Source: Xyrauchen texanus
Lineage: Eukaryota > Chordata > Actinopteri > Cypriniformes > Catostomidae
Assembly: GCF_025860055.1 (NCBI RefSeq)
Contig: NC_068301.1
Location: 2,689,879-2,753,878, forward strand
Length of the DNA: 64,000 bases
Direction of reading: 5' to 3'
Positions 1 to 10,410 of this stretch are shown piece by piece (position 1 is the stretch's first letter; each line of letters starts with the position of its first letter). Made by a program: the position numbers and the translations under genes. The notes beneath the pieces are model-generated. The model searched no databases. It was not told the DNA's origin and saw only the letters and a program-made list of their open reading frames with translations.

Positions 1-86
1 CTGTTATCTTAATTACCCAAATGTTGTCAGGTGTTAGCATGTAGTATGTTGCCAACCTGAATGCATTCTGTCGTTTTACCGTGCAG

Positions 87-241
87 ATGGTCAGATTACA
101 CTGTCCAGGACTGGCGGACAGTTGCGCGTGGAGAATGTTGTTGATTGGCCGTCAGTGGTCCAGCAGTTCTTAACTCGGCATCGCCAGAGAGACAGATCCC
201 CATCTGAGACGAATGACCATCCTCTTCATCGTGACAGATGA
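87..241 (+). CDS. Candidate last coding exon of an unidentified gene
   Basis: A pyrimidine-rich stretch ending in CAG (to base 86) looks like a splice acceptor. It is followed by an open frame that, if entered with one base carried over from the previous exon, reads about 50 residues beginning DGQITLSRTGGQLRVENVVD, then WPSVVQQFLTRHRQRDRSPS, to a TGA at 239-241. The composition is protein-like (hydrophilic, no low complexity) and lacks the repeat flavour of most short frames here. I do not recognise the protein. The upstream exons would lie left of the window. If real, the gene is on the same strand as gpr20 and ends about 9 kb before it. A chance frame after a chance acceptor is the main alternative, since 50 codons is short. 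Confidence 0.3.
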
Positions 242-1018
242 GTTTGCACTGACTATTAGCATCACTCTCACACCTGAGCCCAGATCCACCTCCACTTCCT
301 GTCTAATGCAGTAGCATTAGCTTTAGCTTGTCTGCAACCTTCGTCTATTTCTCATATTCACTGCTCACTAGTCACTTTAATGAAAGATGTCGTTTTAAAG
401 CTCATAATTAGTGTGTTTGTGTTGTGATGTCACCTCAGTCAAATCAGAATTGTGTCATTCTATTGCATTTTTCCATGTGGGAAGTTGGAAATTCGTTGAG
501 TTCAATGGAATGTTGCATTATACAATGAGAAAAAATGCTAAAGCACTGCCACAAGGGTGTTTTACAGTATTAATATTTGTTTATTTTTTGTACTACCAGT
601 GCCGCAGAAATATCAGTGTTAATGATATGCATGAATATCTATATTTTGTCTTTGTCCTTTTTTTATCTAATTTTATTTCTACAGAACCTACATGTAAATG
701 GCACTCATGCAACATAGAGTTATACAATAATCTACTGTATATGCACCACATGTTTATTTAAATGATACTTTAATATGTGTTTTCAGGGGTCTGTTCTCTC
801 AACTTTATTTTGAAATGTTGCGTTCACATTGTGTCGAAATTACAGTAGTAACTCTTCTTATTCTACTCATAGCACCATAATGCGTGGCTTTGTTGGTAAT
901 GACAGCAAAATAATTCATCATGACCTTAATTCATCTCTGTACACTCTCACAAATATTTAAAGAACAAAGAACGGACTGAATATTGGCTGAAATAGTCGTT
1001 GCTACCAAATTATTTTGT
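242..1018. other. No recognisable feature
   Basis: AT-rich single-copy-looking DNA. It could include the 3' UTR of the candidate exon ending at 241, but I see no clear polyadenylation signal tied to it. The 116-codon frame at 411-761 has no recognisable domain. Confidence 0.4.
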
Positions 1019-1020
1019 AA

Positions 1021-1619
1021 TGCCCAATTCCCAATGCGCTCCAAGTCCTCGTGGTGGCGTAGTGACTCGCCTCAATCCGGGTGGCGGAGGACGAATCTCA
1101 GTTGCCTCCACCTCTGAGTGGTGGTGGTGTAGTGGTCTAAGCACATAACTGGTAAACTGGTAATCAGAAGGTTGCTGGTTTGATCCCCACAGTCACCACC
1201 ATTGTGTCCTTGAGCAAGGCACTTAACTCCAGGTTGCTCCGAGGGGATTGTCCCTGTAATAAGTGCACTGTAAGTCGCTTTGGATAAAAGCGTCTGCCAA
1301 ATGCATAAATGTAATGTAAATGTCTGAGACCGGCAACCCGCGCATCTTATCACGTGACTTGTTGAGCGCGTTACCGCGGAGACGTAGCGCATGTGGAGGC
1401 TTCACGCTATTCTCCGCGGCATCCACGCACAACTCACCACACGCCCCACTGAGAGCGAGAACCACATTATAGCGACCACGAGGAGGTTACCCCATGTGAC
1501 TCTATTCTCCCTAGCAACCGGGCCAATTTGGTTGCTTAGGAGACCCGGCTGGAGTTCGAACTCACGACTCCAGGTGTGGCAGTCAGCGTCAATACTCGCC
1601 GAGCTACCCAGGTCCCCCA
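1021..1619 (-). mobile_element. tRNA-derived SINE, copy 1, split by a V-SINE insertion
   Basis: On the minus strand the head (near 1619) reads as a tRNA-like promoter: an A-box-like 'GGGTAGCTCGGCGAG' and a B-box-like 'GAGTTCGAACTC' close to 1553. The body carries blocks shared with the other copies at 30238, 49685, 51466 and 60607 ('GTTGCTAGGGAG', 'CCTCGTGGTCGCTATAATG', 'CACGTGA', 'CACGAGGACTTGGAGCGCAT'). The tail ends in 'TTGGGAATTGGGCA'. The body is interrupted at 1119-1322 by a second SINE. The family is inferred from its five copies here; I do not assign a published name. Confidence 0.8.
1119..1322 (+). mobile_element. V-SINE-like element nested in SINE copy 1
   Basis: The tRNA-like head 'TGGTGTAGTGGTCTAAGCAC' (A box) and 'GGTTTGATCCC' (B box) is followed by the core 'TTGAGCAAGGCACTTAACTC' and the tail 'TTTGGATAAAAGCGTCTGCC', ending in short AATGTAA repeats. 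This matches the V-SINE type with an L2-like 3' tail known from fish. The hexamer TCTGAG is found on both sides (1113-1118 and 1323-1328), consistent with a short target duplication. Confidence 0.85.
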
Positions 1620-2679
1620 AATTACATTTAACTGTTGCACCAGATTTGGTTGTTTTTTAATCTGAAATCGCATCGTATAAGGGGGTAAATCAAATCTTTA
1701 ATAAAACTCAGAGTTTCCAACTAGTGATTACGCACTCCATAAAATGCAACCGTTACAGTCAGAAAATCGCTGTAATTCTGTCAATAATGTGAACGCAGCA
1801 AAAGTCACTCTGTTTTATTAAAGCTGTAGTATGTCATTTCTGCGCCACTGAACGAATCGCAAAAATAAACGATGTTTTCAAAACAGCTTTCCAAATACGC
1901 CCCTCTTTTGCAGTTGTCAGATATTCCCGCCCCCAACTCACGCCATTGGTCGAGTAACGTTTTTGGGGCGGGTCTAAGCTGCTCGCTCAAAACAAACATG
2001 CATTTTTAAACGCCACAGTGTTTACAGTTTTCGATAAATTAACCCATGAACGACTTGCTTATCGTTGTCTCTGCATATTAAACTGGGATAGGAGAAAGTA
2101 TTGTAACACACAACGAAATACACACTTCAGCTTTAAACCGTATTATTATGATGTCAACAATCTCACAAATGTTCCTAAATCTGTTTGTGTCTCCACTTAT
2201 CCTGAAAACAGAAATAAAAACAATTGCATCATGGGGGATACTAAAAGGAAAACCTGCCTTATTGAAGCATATCAACAATGACATCATCATTATTTCCTGT
2301 AATTACACTGTTTGTCCTTTACTGTTGTTATTGTTGAAGAGAAACTATTCCGGACTGATTTGACGACACGCCTGACCTTTCATCTGCTTTGTATCTCGAA
2401 CGACCGAGCTCAACAAGTCCTTCATTCTGTCTGTCCCACTAAGAGATGCAATTACAACTGTTAGACATGAAAAGTTGTCCGGGCTCACGTGAAACGCGTT
2501 ACAATTCCACTGCCGGACCAAACCAGAAATGCCAAATGTGAGCCATATTTGGCCCGCTCTATGTTGCTCTCTGGGACATCTTCAAATTAATACAATTTGA
2601 TGTATATACGTTAATAAATATGCCAGATTACTAAAACCTCATACATTTGATTGACAATTGACCGTAGGCTCCACTGCAA
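1620..2679. other. No recognisable feature
   Basis: Intergenic-looking sequence. Several 60-90 codon frames on both strands overlap each other and show no family motif. Confidence 0.4.
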
Positions 2680-2969
2680 CAGGGCTGGACTGGTAATCTG
2701 GCATACCGGGCATTTTCCTGGAGGGACGATGGACATTGAAGCCGATCAGGGGTGGACTGGCCATCAGGAGAACCAAGTGGGCCGGTGGGTCGGCCACGAA
2801 ACGGGCCGAATGGGCCGCGATAAGCTAAAATGTGCCGCCGCATTATGCTGAACGGACCACAAAACGGCGCCGCGATATGCAGAAAAGGACATCGAACACA
2901 CCCCGCTCAACTTTTGGGCCAGTTGCTATGTGAAATCCCGGGCCGATTTCTCTTCCCAGTCCAGCCCTG
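2680..2969. mobile_element. Non-autonomous DNA element (MITE) with CAGGGCTGGACTGG ends
   Basis: The left end reads CAGGGCTGGACTGG and the right end reads CCCAGTCCAGCCCTG, its near-perfect reverse complement. About 290 bp of GC-rich sequence with repeated GGGCC motifs lies between. The arrangement is that of a MITE common in cyprinid DNA. I see no clean target-site duplication, so the superfamily is open. A partial relative ('AGGGTTGGATTGGCCATTGG') occurs near 7569. Confidence 0.65.
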
Positions 2970-3868
2970 TCTATGAATGATGAAATTAGCTAAAAGAATT
3001 GAAGTTGCATTGGTTAATTGATTTGTCTCAAGGGGAGTAAAGTGGCATGTTTCGACACAAACCCATTGGTTAACTTATAGGAAGACTTGAGAAGAACGTG
3101 TTGATTGCATACGCTGATGTCCCATTCCTCCATTGTGAAGTGAGGTTAACCAGGCGTCGTAGAGTCAGTCAGACGATTTCCACTCTTGCGTTCTCTGAAA
3201 CAGGAAGTGCCTCTCGATAACCTGCTTTATGCCAAATGAGAGGCGAGTGGTTTTCAGTGGAGATGAATGGCTTCTACCCTTAAAACTGATCATCCGTTTA
3301 TGAGTCTGAATTCTCGGTCAGGTTTAACTTTGGACAGAGCAATGAGTGGGAGAGTAAACATTTATAACGAGGTCGATTTTTCACTTTTGTGAACGTTCAA
3401 TTTTGGCTCTGAGAGGTGCAGAGAGACCCAGAGAGTAACTCACCTGCATCAAGAGGAAAATGAGTATTTGTATGAAAATGAAAAGATCTGTTTTCCCGAA
3501 ATGTCCTGAAATGAACCACATTGTGTAACCGTAAGTTACTCTTTCATGTGATGGATTAGTTTGCATTTATTAGACATATAGACCAAACACGAGACATTAA
3601 CATATCCTGTTTTGCTCATTTTACATCAGTAAAAGCTCTTTTCATCTGGCTGTTTAAAACAAGAGTAAGCACAAGAATTCAGAAACACTTCATTGTAGAA
3701 TAATACCATTCATACTTATGCATGGAAAAACTGTATAAAGATGGCTTACCCAACTTGAATTGACTGTATTCTTTCTATTACTATAGACACATAAATATCT
3801 ATAAATAAAATAAAATCAAATGTCCATATATTCAATGATTTGAGTCAGCCGTTATGTGGACTAGAACC
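2970..3868. other. No recognisable feature
   Basis: AT-rich sequence with no identifiable gene or repeat family. Confidence 0.4.
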
Positions 3869-3869
3869 A

Positions 3870-4660
3870 AAGAAACATTTTCATTGGTGATGGTGAACGA
3901 AATTGCACCCACAGTAACAAAACATAATAAGTTGCTGGAATTTTGTCCCATTTGTCTCTCCCTTTTTCCTCCAAACATAACGATGGTCATTATGACCAAA
4001 CAGTTCAATCTTGTTTCATCAGACCAGAGGACATTTCTCCAAAAGTCAGATCTTTGTCCCCATGTGCACTTGCAAACTGTAGTCTGGCTTTTTTATGGTG
4101 GGTTTGGAGCAGTGGCTTCTTCCTTGCTGAGCAGCCTTTCAGGTTATGTCAATATAGGACTCGTTTTGCTGTGGATATAGATACTTGTCAACCTGTTTCC
4201 TCCAGAATCTTCACAAGGTCCTTTGCTGTTGTTCTGGGATTGGTTTGCACTTTTCCCACCAAACTACGTTCATCTCTAGGAGACAGAATGTATCTCCTTC
4301 CTGAGTGATATGATGGCGGCGTGGTCACATGGTGTTTATACTTGCGTACGATTCTTTGTACAGATGAACGTGGCACCTTCAGGCATTTGGAAATTGCTCC
4401 CAAGGATGAACCAGACTTGTGGAGATCCACAATTTTTTTTCCGAGGTCATGGCTGCTTTCTATTGATTTTGCCATGATGTCAAGCAAAGAGGCACTGAGT
4501 TTGAACGTAGGCCTTAAAATACATCCACAGGTACACCTCCAATTCAGTCCAATCAGAAGCTAATTGGCTAATTGCCTAAAGGCTTGACATAATTTTCTGG
4601 AATTTTCCAAGCTGCTTAAAGGCACCGTTAACTTAGTGTATGTAAACTTCTGAGCCACTG
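3870..4660 (-). pseudogene. Truncated Tc1-like (Sleeping Beauty/Tdr1 type) transposon, copy A
   Basis: Read on the minus strand, this begins at an inverted-repeat end ('AGTGTATGTAAACTTCTGAG' read on the + strand near 4634). The transposase then starts at 4487 and is open to 4188. The first ~99 residues hold the paired-like DNA-binding region: the helix-turn-helix segment HDLGKKIVDLHKSGSSLGAI, then PRSSVQRIVRKYKHH, the GRRY linker, and the second subdomain with RTTAKDLVKILEETG. Past 4188 the frame is broken, but recognisable pieces of the same protein continue to about 3900, reaching the stretch around the first catalytic Asp. The C-terminal half and the other inverted repeat are missing. A cut-and-paste transposase would normally be about 340 residues, so this is a dead copy. 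It abuts copy B on the opposite strand. Confidence 0.85.
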
Positions 4661-5697
4661 GAATTGTGATTATAGTCAATGTAAACAATTGTTGGAAGAG
4701 TTACTCGTGTCATGCACTAAGTAGATCTCCTAAACAACTTGCCAAAACTAAAGTCAGTATATCAGAGGTAGCCAGGATGAGTTCATTAGGTGACATCTCC
4801 TCTTCACACCATCGAAGGAACCCACGCAAGGCCTGCCGCCCCATCACTAAAGTTCTTGCAGAACTTGACCCACCTGATTCAGACATCACACCGCTCAGGA
4901 AGGAGATTAATTCGGTCTCCTAGAGATGAACATAGTTTGGTGCGAAAAGTGCAAATCAATCCCAGAACAACAGCAAAGGACTTTGTGAAGATGCTGGAGG
5001 AAACAGGTAGACGAGTATCTATATCCACAGTAAAATGAGTCCTATATCGACATAACCTGAAAGGCTGCTCAGCAAGGAAGAAGCCACCATGTTTCAAATA
5101 TGTTGCCTCCATGGAGTGAAGCATGGGGGTGGCAGCATCATGTTGTGGGAGTGCTTTGCTGCAGGAGGGACTGGTGCACTTCACAAAATAAGATGGCATC
5201 ATTAGGGAGGAAAATGATGTGGATATATTGAAGCAACATCTCAAGACATCAGGAAGTTAAAGCTCATCGCAAATGGGTCTTCCAAATGGACAATGACCCC
5301 AAGCACACCTCCAAAGTTGTGGCAAAATGGCTTCAAGGTATTGGAGCTGGCATCACAAAGCCCTGACCTCAATCCGAGGCCTCCAAACCTGACTCGGTTA
5401 CACCAGTTCTGTCTGGAGAATTGGGACAAAATTCCAGCAAGTTAATGTGAGAAGCTTGTGGAAGGAAACCCAAAATATTTGACCCAAGTTAAACAATATA
5501 AAGACAATGTTACGTAATGCTAACAAAGTGTAAGTGAACTTCTGACCCACTGGGAATGTGATGAAATCATTCTGTCCACTATTATTGTGACATTTCACAT
5601 TCTTAAAATAAAGTAGTGATCCTAACTGACCCAAGACAGGGAATGTTTTCTACGATTAAATCTCAGAAACTGAGTTTAAATGCATTTGGCTAAGCGT
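4661..5697 (+). pseudogene. Decayed Tc1-like (Sleeping Beauty/Tdr1 type) transposon, copy B
   Basis: A plus-strand relative of copy A. From about 4889 it encodes the transposase segment SPRDEHSLVRKVQINPRTTA, then KMLEETGRRVSISTVK, stops at 5036, and continues in pieces as LYRHNLKGCSARKKP, the glycine-rich block before 'SCCGS', and KQHLKTS near 5240. The 3' non-coding part (5530-5697: 'CTTCTGACCCACTGGGAATG' and 'ACTGAGTTTAAATGCATTTG') matches the distal end of this transposon type and stops just short of the terminal inverted repeat. The N-terminal helix-turn-helix is missing and stops and frameshifts are frequent. Copies A and B are arranged head to head with their end sequences fused around 4630-4750, suggesting one inserted into the other followed by deletion. 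Confidence 0.8.
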
Positions 5698-7040
5698 GTT
5701 CTTGACAGGTTCCTTGATATCCAACCAGCGATAGCCTGCTTTAACATAAATCAAAGGATATTAGCACAATTAACATCATGGAAATCATGACCACAGTAGG
5801 TTTGAAGATATATAATTCCTGTAATCCACTCATGCATGAAAACTCATGGAAATTCAGAACTGACTTTATCTAAATATGGAAAATACATGTGATGTTTTGC
5901 CATGGCTGTTTTCCCAAAGGCCTGTTTACTGCATGAGGTTTATACAGCTCTTGTCCCAGATGATTCATAGCAATGCAAAGTGACTTTTGAGGGCTTCTGC
6001 CAAGAGTTACAGGGAAGATGAGAGCTAAAATTCACTGTTGAGCGGGACTCGCTTTACGAAAGAGCAACTTGTTGAATGAGAGCATTTACTTACTATTGAC
6101 AGGCAAGTGAACAAATGAGCAAATGTTTTTCGTTTTTCGGAGATCTCATGCATTTTTTCCTGCCTAAATGGAGACGTTGTTGAGATTTCAATGCGGTTTT
6201 ATTTGATTTAAGTACTTTAGAAAGGCACACTGTTATCCACAAGGACCTGAAAGAGAACAGCATCTAACCCAACAGGTGAGAACACATTTTTTTGTAGTTT
6301 ATTTTTTTGCATGCTTATGAAAATACACTGCAATAAAATCATTGTTTTTGTCTTGATTTTCAGATTTCTCAACATCCTTAAAAAAGATAAATGTACTTGT
6401 GCATGAGATATTATTATATTGGACTTGTTTTTAGAGAGTATATCTTAAATTAAGCTTGTTTTATCATAAATCTACAAAAAAATTTGCTTTAAAAAACTCG
6501 TAAAAACATAAAAGAAAAAAATGATATATATATACTTTCTGAGATTTCTGAGACAAAATTACTCATTAAAAATTGTTATTATTATTATTTATTTATTTAT
6601 ATTTAGGTTGGCTAAAAATAACCCCAAAACGTTAAATGTTAATTTGATATTTTCCATGGAAAAGTACACTGGAACCCCTGTTGATTGAACCATTGGGAGA
6701 TTATAGAACAGAACAAGCCCACATGATGTTACTCAAATATTTAAACTCCTAATATGGAATGTTCATGTGTAACAAGTGCAAAGATCAAAGAGTTAAACGA
6801 TTGATGTTAGATCCGAAATGACAAAGAATCTTTTATTCTTCTACATATTTAATTCAAACTGTCAAACTTTTAAAGACTCAGAAAGAGTGCCATCTTTAAG
6901 CAGAGAGAAAAAGTCTTCTGGCTCGTGGGAGCATGAACTCTCACCAACTATAATGCCAAAGAATTTCCCATTTTTAGAAAGCTATGCAGAGTGCCCACTG
7001 CTTATAAGGATTTTTCATCTGAGAAAGCCTGTGTGATATT
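5698..7040. other. AT-rich, no recognisable feature
   Basis: Includes a strongly AT-rich tract at 6280-6620 with short (ATT)n and (TTTA)n runs. No gene or repeat family recognised. Confidence 0.4.
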
Positions 7041-7560
7041 AGAGATTTTAAAGGAATAGTTCATCCCAAAAAATCTTTTTGTCATCATTTAATCACCCTC
7101 ATGTAGTTCCAACCCTATATTACATTCTTTCTACCATGTGAAAAGAGTTTCACGCTGCCTATTTCTGTATAATGAAAACATAGTGACCAGGGTCCAAAAT
7201 ATACAATAAATGTAGTCCATGTGGCTCGTGCACTATAGTTCAAGTCTTCTGAAGACATCCGATAGCTTTGTGTGAGGAACAGACCTCATGAAAATCCTTC
7301 CATCTGCTGTAGCGCTCAAAACTCATTCGCACTTCCACATATGTAAACTTGCCATGTTACGGACAAGCGAGTACCAATGATGTTTGGCGTCTTTACACAC
7401 TATATTTGGGTGTACACAAATGAGACTTTAGATGTTCAGCGAAGGGCTGAAGGTTTTTGGAGCTTAAGAGGATCCATCCACATTTACTTTCATTGTATGG
7501 AAAATAGCAGCGTAACACTCTGGAACGTCAACAACAGAAGTCATACGGATTTGGAATGAC
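7041..7560 (+). mobile_element. MITE remnant of the 'AAAGGAATAGTTCA' type
   Basis: Begins with AAAGGAATAGTTCATCCCAA and continues with 'GTCATCATTTAATCACCCTC', the left end of a very common fish MITE. A right-end counterpart ('TGAGGGTGAGTAAATGATGA', then 'CCCTTTAAA') lies at 25420-25565. The internal part around 7210-7290 (Cys/Phe-poor, 'CTTCTGAAGACATCCGATAG') recurs inverted near 37400-37470. The right terminus is not seen here. Confidence 0.6.
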
Positions 7561-7639
7561 TAAATGGCAGGGTTGGATTGGCCATTGGGCCGCTAGGAAT
7601 CCAATTCACATTAAAAATAAATACATTCAAAATAGCCAG

Positions 7640-8640
7640 TTAACCCTTTAAGCTCTGAGGGTGTTTTTAAAGATTTGCTGTTTCAGTGGTACACAAAAAA
7701 TTATCGAAAAAAAAAAAATCAAGGAGGGTCAAGTGTTTGGTGTCATTGTAAAGAAAACTTTTCATTTTTTAAATGATTACTTTTCCTATTTGACATTATA
7801 TATCTCTGGGTTGAAAAGTGTCCAAAATGTCGTTATGTGTCCAGAAGCTTCTCCAAACATATAAAACATAATAATTGTACATAAGAACTAATTACACATG
7901 CAAACACAACAATGAGTAAAGGTTTGCATAGCATGCAGACGTGATTTTAGTCATGAGATTTCACAGAATGAGTTTCATTCTGTGCCATCTGAGTCATCGT
8001 TGAGTCTGTCTCATGTATTTGGCGCCATCTCCTGGTGGCCATGTGTAACCGTCACCAATCACATGTCTCTCTGCCCAAATATGGATGATTTTTGCACTGA
8101 TCTGACCCCAATCCAATTGGTTTAGCATTTTCAGCCAGATAGCCAGATGATGTGTGCACAATGTGCTTTGTGTCAATTATCTAATGATCTATGCATCCGA
8201 TAATGTGTGTGGGCTCATTTGACAGATAATCACCTCCGCTAAGTAATACTATATGCTTATTTTTGTTCTGTTCATTTTTCGTTAAGTTATAATCAAAAAC
8301 GCGGCATATAAGCAACACCTGTTCTATACTTGGCTATTACTCGCGTCTGAGTAAAACAAATAAGCTGGTTGTATTCAACTCTTTGAGAGCTTTCCAACAA
8401 CATACAGTATGACACATGACTATTTGATGAGTTTGATGTTTATATAATAATTAAAACGGAACAATTCTGATTTGTCTACAAATTTCAAAGCACTTGTCAT
8501 AGTGCGGAGGTCATAATGCCTACATGCATTGGAAAGAAAAGAAAGGACCTTCTAAGCTTTTAAACTATACTTATTTTTTTGTTGGTCAAGACTGAAAGAC
8601 TTTTACTAATATTTTGATAAAAAAATTTCCCCTCACATCT
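7640..8640 (+). repeat. Long dispersed repeat, copy 1
   Basis: About 1 kb that is closely similar, in the same orientation, to 44281-45110. Shared landmarks in order: 'TTTCAGTGG', 'GGTCAAGTGTTTGGT', 'TAATTGTACATAAGAACTAA', 'CACATGCAAACACAACAATG', 'GATTTTAGTCATGAGAT', 'TTTGGCGCCATCTCCTGGTG', 'ATGTGTGTGGGCTC', 'GAGAGCTTTCCAACAA', 'GACACATGACTATTTGATGA'. No terminal repeats or coding domain were found, so the class is unknown. Confidence 0.7.
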
Positions 8641-8665
8641 GAGATTAAAGAGCATATTTAAATGT

Positions 8666-8861
8666 ACAATATCTCACAAAAGTGAGTACACCCCTCAAAT
8701 TTTTGTAAATATTTGATTATATCTTTTCATGTGACAACACTGAAGAAATGACACTTTGCTACAATGTAAAGTAGTGAGTGTACAGCTTGTATAACAGTGT
8801 AAATTTGCTGTCCCCTCAAAATAAACCGCTGGCAACAAAGGTGAGTACACCCTTAAGTGAT
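8666..8861 (+). mobile_element. Tc1/mariner terminal fragment ('AGTGAGTACACCCCTCA' type)
   Basis: Matches the long inverted-repeat end of a widespread fish Tc1-like element: 'CTCACAAAAGTGAGTACACC', 'CATGTGACAACACTGAAGAA', 'CTGTCCCCTCAAAATAA', then 'ACCGCTGGCAACAAAGGTGA'. Only this end is present; transposase and the other end are absent. It is followed at about 8900 by another short transposon-like end ('GGTCCGTTCACACTGAACAC'). Confidence 0.75.
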
Positions 8862-9327
8862 CGTCATCGCTTAAAGACATTGTTGGATCTAAGATTAAAA
8901 AGGGTCCGTTCACACTGAACACGTCCTTGCAGCAAAAAAGAAGCTAGACGCAATGCCACGAATAGAGCAGAACACAAATATGCATTTTTATTAGGTGAAG
9001 TTTTTTTTTGCTAGACACAGCATCTAAAAAAGGTGGCGTTCCCGCATCTATCGCATGTTTACATAAGAAAACAATTGAAAACTGCGCGGACGAACGCAAA
9101 AATGCTTGCCGCTAGATTTGGTGAAATGGACAATGTTAGTAGGCTTGCCTACTAGTTCCTATGCAAGTTACCTAATTTTTATTTTTGGTTGAACTAACTC
9201 TTTAATAATTGTGTTTGTCAATGTTTTTGAGTAGTTTGATTACTGTATTATAGTATATTATTAAATGTATTTTCTATCTAATTTAATACTTGTCTATTTT
9301 TAATCTTGTATTTTCAGTGTACGAGCC

Positions 9328-10410
9328 ATGGGGACCTTCGCTGGAGAGTATTTTAACGTCACCTCTGAATCCCCTGTCAATGCCACGTACCACCTCTTGG
9401 GGCTTCCCTACTTAAAGAAACTGTCCCGTTTGGACGAAGCTCTCTACCAGGAATTCTACGTTCTCTGGATTGCACTAATAGTAGTAAACACGCTCATGTT
9501 TGTTGTTGGGGTCCTTTTAAACAGCCTAGCCCTCTACGTATTTTGCCAGCAGAGTCGCTCTCGGACGACTCCCGCCATATATACCATAAACCTAGCAGTG
9601 GCCGACCTGCTGGTGGCGCTGTCGCTCCCTGCTCGCATCGCTCTCTACCACAGCGGCGGTAAATGCGTCGCCTGTTTCTACATCCACAACTTCAGCTACT
9701 TCGTAAACATGTACTGCAGCATCTTGTTCCTCACCAGCATCTGCGTCGACCGCTACATGGCGGTTGTGCGATCCGCAGGAACCGTTGGACGCTGGCGAAT
9801 CCCCGCAGTCGCTAAATTCGTAAGTGTTTGCGTGTGGTTGTTCGCCGTGGTAGTTACCTACTCCCTGCAAACATCCGCGATTGAGTTCCATGGCGCGTCT
9901 TGTTGTCGCTTAGCTGTTCTTTTCACCCTAACCGTTCTGGAATTCATATTGCCGCTTCTGGTCATCATAACCTTCACCGTACGCGTAGCATGCGTGCTGG
10001 CGGATGGCAGGCTCATGCAGCAGAGTTGGGGTCGCCGCGCGCGTGCCGTAAGGCTGCTCGTGGCCGTTCTAGTGGTGTTCACGGTTTGTTTTACGCCGTA
10101 TCATGTGCGCGAGGCTGTGGTGTATTTCCAGCTAGGAGGCAGCAGAGAACAGCACGTAGTAGCATACCACGTTACGATCACTCTTAGCAGTTTAAATAGC
10201 TGCCTCGATCCTGTGGTTTACTGCTTCGTACCGGATAGTTTCCGCTCTACTCTTCGCAAAGAACAGAGAAAGAGGTTGTCAAATCATCCGATGCCAATTG
10301 CGAAGAGTAACAGGACCAAAGGTTCCGGACCGCCAACGGCTATTGCGTACAGTGCGGCTACACTCACGCTAACACCATATTTACTGCCACCCAGAGACGC
10401 CCCTGCCTGA
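9328..10410 (+). CDS. gpr20: G protein-coupled receptor 20 (orphan class A GPCR)
   Basis: A complete 360-codon single-exon receptor. The start ATG lies 10 bp after a good splice acceptor (TATTTTCAG, exon from 9318) in a favourable context (GCCATGG), so a 5' leader exon must exist upstream. Seven membrane segments are visible. Key class A marks are N65 in TM1, LAVADLL with D93 in TM2, DRY at 141-143 after TM3, W170 in TM4, P209 in TM5, FTPYH at 255-259 in TM6, and NSCLDPVVY at 290-298 in TM7. Two N-glycosylation sites (N10, N18) precede TM1, and Cys113/116 can pair with the CC at 192-193. YTINLAVADLL, CSILFLTSICVDRY, LTVLEFILPLLVI and TLSSLNSCLDPVVYCFV follow mammalian GPR20 closely, and the length is similar (human about 358). 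GPR20 is described as a constitutively Gi-coupled orphan receptor at the cell surface. The adjacent slc45a4 repeats the mammalian gene order. No truncation or frameshift. Confidence 0.95.
   Translation: MGTFAGEYFNVTSESPVNATYHLLGLPYLKKLSRLDEALYQEFYVLWIALIVVNTLMFVVGVLLNSLALYVFCQQSRSRTTPAIYTINLAVADLLVALSLPARIALYHSGGKCVACFYIHNFSYFVNMYCSILFLTSICVDRYMAVVRSAGTVGRWRIPAVAKFVSVCVWLFAVVVTYSLQTSAIEFHGASCCRLAVLFTLTVLEFILPLLVIITFTVRVACVLADGRLMQQSWGRRARAVRLLVAVLVVFTVCFTPYHVREAVVYFQLGGSREQHVVAYHVTITLSSLNSCLDPVVYCFVPDSFRSTLRKEQRKRLSNHPMPIAKSNRTKGSGPPTAIAYSAATLTLTPYLLPPRDAPA

Noticed and set aside
1391..1660. 89-codon frame and other frames over the SINE copies (also 30491-30808, 49672-49899, 51612-51938, 60592-60879)
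   Set aside because: These lie in the same SINE body in different copies, so they reflect repeat similarity, not conserved proteins.
4879..5244. 121-codon minus-strand frame similar to the one at 3943-4308
   Set aside because: Both are antisense shadows of the Tc1 transposase; the similarity is due to the transposon.
9592..10187. Frames of 74-99 codons overlapping gpr20
   Set aside because: Shadows of the receptor gene in other frames and on the other strand.
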